A stretch of 15,670 nucleotides of DNA, from contig CALWXY010000020.1 in NCBI GenBank assembly GCA_944385595.1, forward strand, positions 1-15,670. Direction: 5' to 3'. This DNA comes from an uncultured Oscillospiraceae bacterium. GTDB taxonomy: Bacteria; Bacillota; Clostridia; Oscillospirales; Oscillospiraceae. Under the pieces are notes generated by a model that was given only the letters and a program-made list of their open reading frames with translations, searched no databases and had not been told where the DNA came from. The position numbers were made by a program, and so were the translations under genes. Of this stretch, positions 14,865 to 15,670 are shown one piece after another. Numbering within the stretch: position 1 is the stretch's first letter; each line of letters starts with the position of its first letter.

Positions 14865-14881
14865 TAACAGGAGTGAGTTAA

Positions 14882-15670
14882 ATGAAGAAAAAAGTTCTCT
14901 CCGCGCTGCTCGCGCTCACGCTGCTGCTGTGCTCTGCGCCGGCGGCGTCGGCAGACAGCAGCACGCCCCAGGGCCTTGAGCTGGTGCAGGCCCTCGGCAT
15001 ACTCGTCGGCGACGAGAACGGCAACCTGAACCTCGGCGGCAGCGTCACCCGCGCGCAGTTCACGAAGATGATGACCATGAGCTCCAGCTACCGCAACTCC
15101 GTCGGAGGCGGCAGCGGCTACTCCGTGTTCAGCGACGTGAAGAGCACGCACTGGGCGAGCGAGTACATCCGCGTCGCGGTTGACGAGGGCTGGGTAGTCG
15201 GCTACGTCGACGGCAGCTTCCGCCCGGAGGGCTCGATAAAGCTCGAGGAGGCCTGCAGCGCCCTGCTCAAAATGCTCGGCTACGACTCGTCGTCGCTCGC
15301 CGGCTCGTTCCCGACGGCGCAGCTGAATAAGGCCGCGTCCATCGGCCTGCTCGACGGCGTCGACGCCCAGCGCGGCGACGCGCTCACCAGAGGCCAGTGC
15401 GTCACCATATTCGCGAACCTGCTCACCTGCCAGACCTCGTCCGGGCAGACCTACGCCTCCACAATTGGCCTCACCGTGACAAACGGCCAGGTTGACTACG
15501 CCTCGATTATAAACGCCGATACCCACGGCCCGTTCGTGGCCGACGCCTCCGGCGCGGTCATACCTATGGACGGCTCGGTCACCGTCTACAGGGACGGCGC
15601 CCTCTCCTCGCTCGGCGCGATACGCCAGTACGACGTCTACTACTACCACACCGGCCTGCGCACCGTCTGG
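14882..15670 (+). CDS. Secreted S-layer-homology (SLH) domain protein, 3' end beyond the window
   Basis: The frame from ATG 14882 is open to the last base (263 codons). A signal peptide is clear: MKKK, a hydrophobic stretch VLSALLALTLLLCS, and a likely cut after PAASA (residue 24). Three SLH-like repeats follow. These are about 29-66 (ELVQALGILVGD...LGGSVTRAQFTKM), about 80-133 (VFSDVKSTHWASEYI, GYVDGSFRPEGSI) and about 147-182 (KAASIGLLDGVD, DALTRGQCVTIFANLL). SLH repeats bind pyruvylated secondary cell-wall polymers and anchor proteins to the Gram-positive wall. What follows from about 190 on is the start of the non-SLH part, which I do not recognise. The gene starts 17 bases after the permease stop, with AGGAGTGA (14869-14876), so it probably shares the export operon. 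Confidence 0.88.
   Translation, partial: MKKKVLSALLALTLLLCSAPAASADSSTPQGLELVQALGILVGDENGNLNLGGSVTRAQFTKMMTMSSSYRNSVGGGSGYSVFSDVKSTHWASEYIRVAVDEGWVVGYVDGSFRPEGSIKLEEACSALLKMLGYDSSSLAGSFPTAQLNKAASIGLLDGVDAQRGDALTRGQCVTIFANLLTCQTSSGQTYASTIGLTVTNGQVDYASIINADTHGPFVADASGAVIPMDGSVTVYRDGALSSLGAIRQYDVYYYHTGLRTVW

Overview
The window looks like a chromosomal segment from a GC-rich Gram-positive anaerobe, probably a clostridial lineage close to Oscillospiraceae/Ruminococcaceae. This is an inference from the gene set: an archaeal-type IMP cyclohydrolase next to a stand-alone AICAR transformylase, type III pantothenate kinase, family 4 uracil-DNA glycosylase, an SdpR/SdpI pair, an S-layer-homology protein, strong AGGAGG-type ribosome sites and hairpin-plus-U terminators. 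No rRNA, tRNA, CRISPR array, transposase or phage gene was seen.

Layout. Positions 1-1295 hold the 3' part of a TrkH potassium-transporter subunit (+). Directly behind it, 1299-1410 matches the ZTP (pfl) riboswitch pattern with a terminator as expression platform. It sits in front of a two-gene unit for the last two steps of IMP synthesis, purO (1440-2120) and the AICAR transformylase (2132-3316), closed by a bidirectional terminator. On the minus strand, 3470-5739 is a compact operon read as udg, then a DUF2156 gene broken by a one-base frameshift, then a GNAT acetyltransferase. coaX (+, 5868-6662) diverges from it and ends in a terminator whose loop contains its stop codon. 6675-6910 is a gene-free stretch with four strong hairpins and imperfect terminal inverted repeats, resembling a MITE or an intergenic repeat. 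Then come, on the minus strand, sdpI (6911-7558) and sdpR (7536-7823), driven by a near-consensus promoter placed between two long palindromes, and a ketopantoate-reductase-family gene (7964-8902).

From 8965 to the right edge everything is on the plus strand. A two-component system (histidine kinase 9024-10439, OmpR-type regulator 10420-11109) is followed by a terminator and a new promoter region with repeat motifs. Next is a MacA/MacB-like export module (duplicated-module adaptor 11241-12929, ATPase 12931-13671, permease 13668-14864), then an S-layer-homology protein that runs off the window.

How the parts work together. The riboswitch would sense Z nucleotides (ZMP/ZTP), which accumulate when 10-formyl-THF is short, and turn on the enzymes that consume ZMP. 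The two-component system is a plausible controller of the adjacent export pump, as in many Firmicute peptide-stress modules, but the sequence does not show its signal. The clearest regulatory designs are the riboswitch at purO and the twin operators at sdpR.
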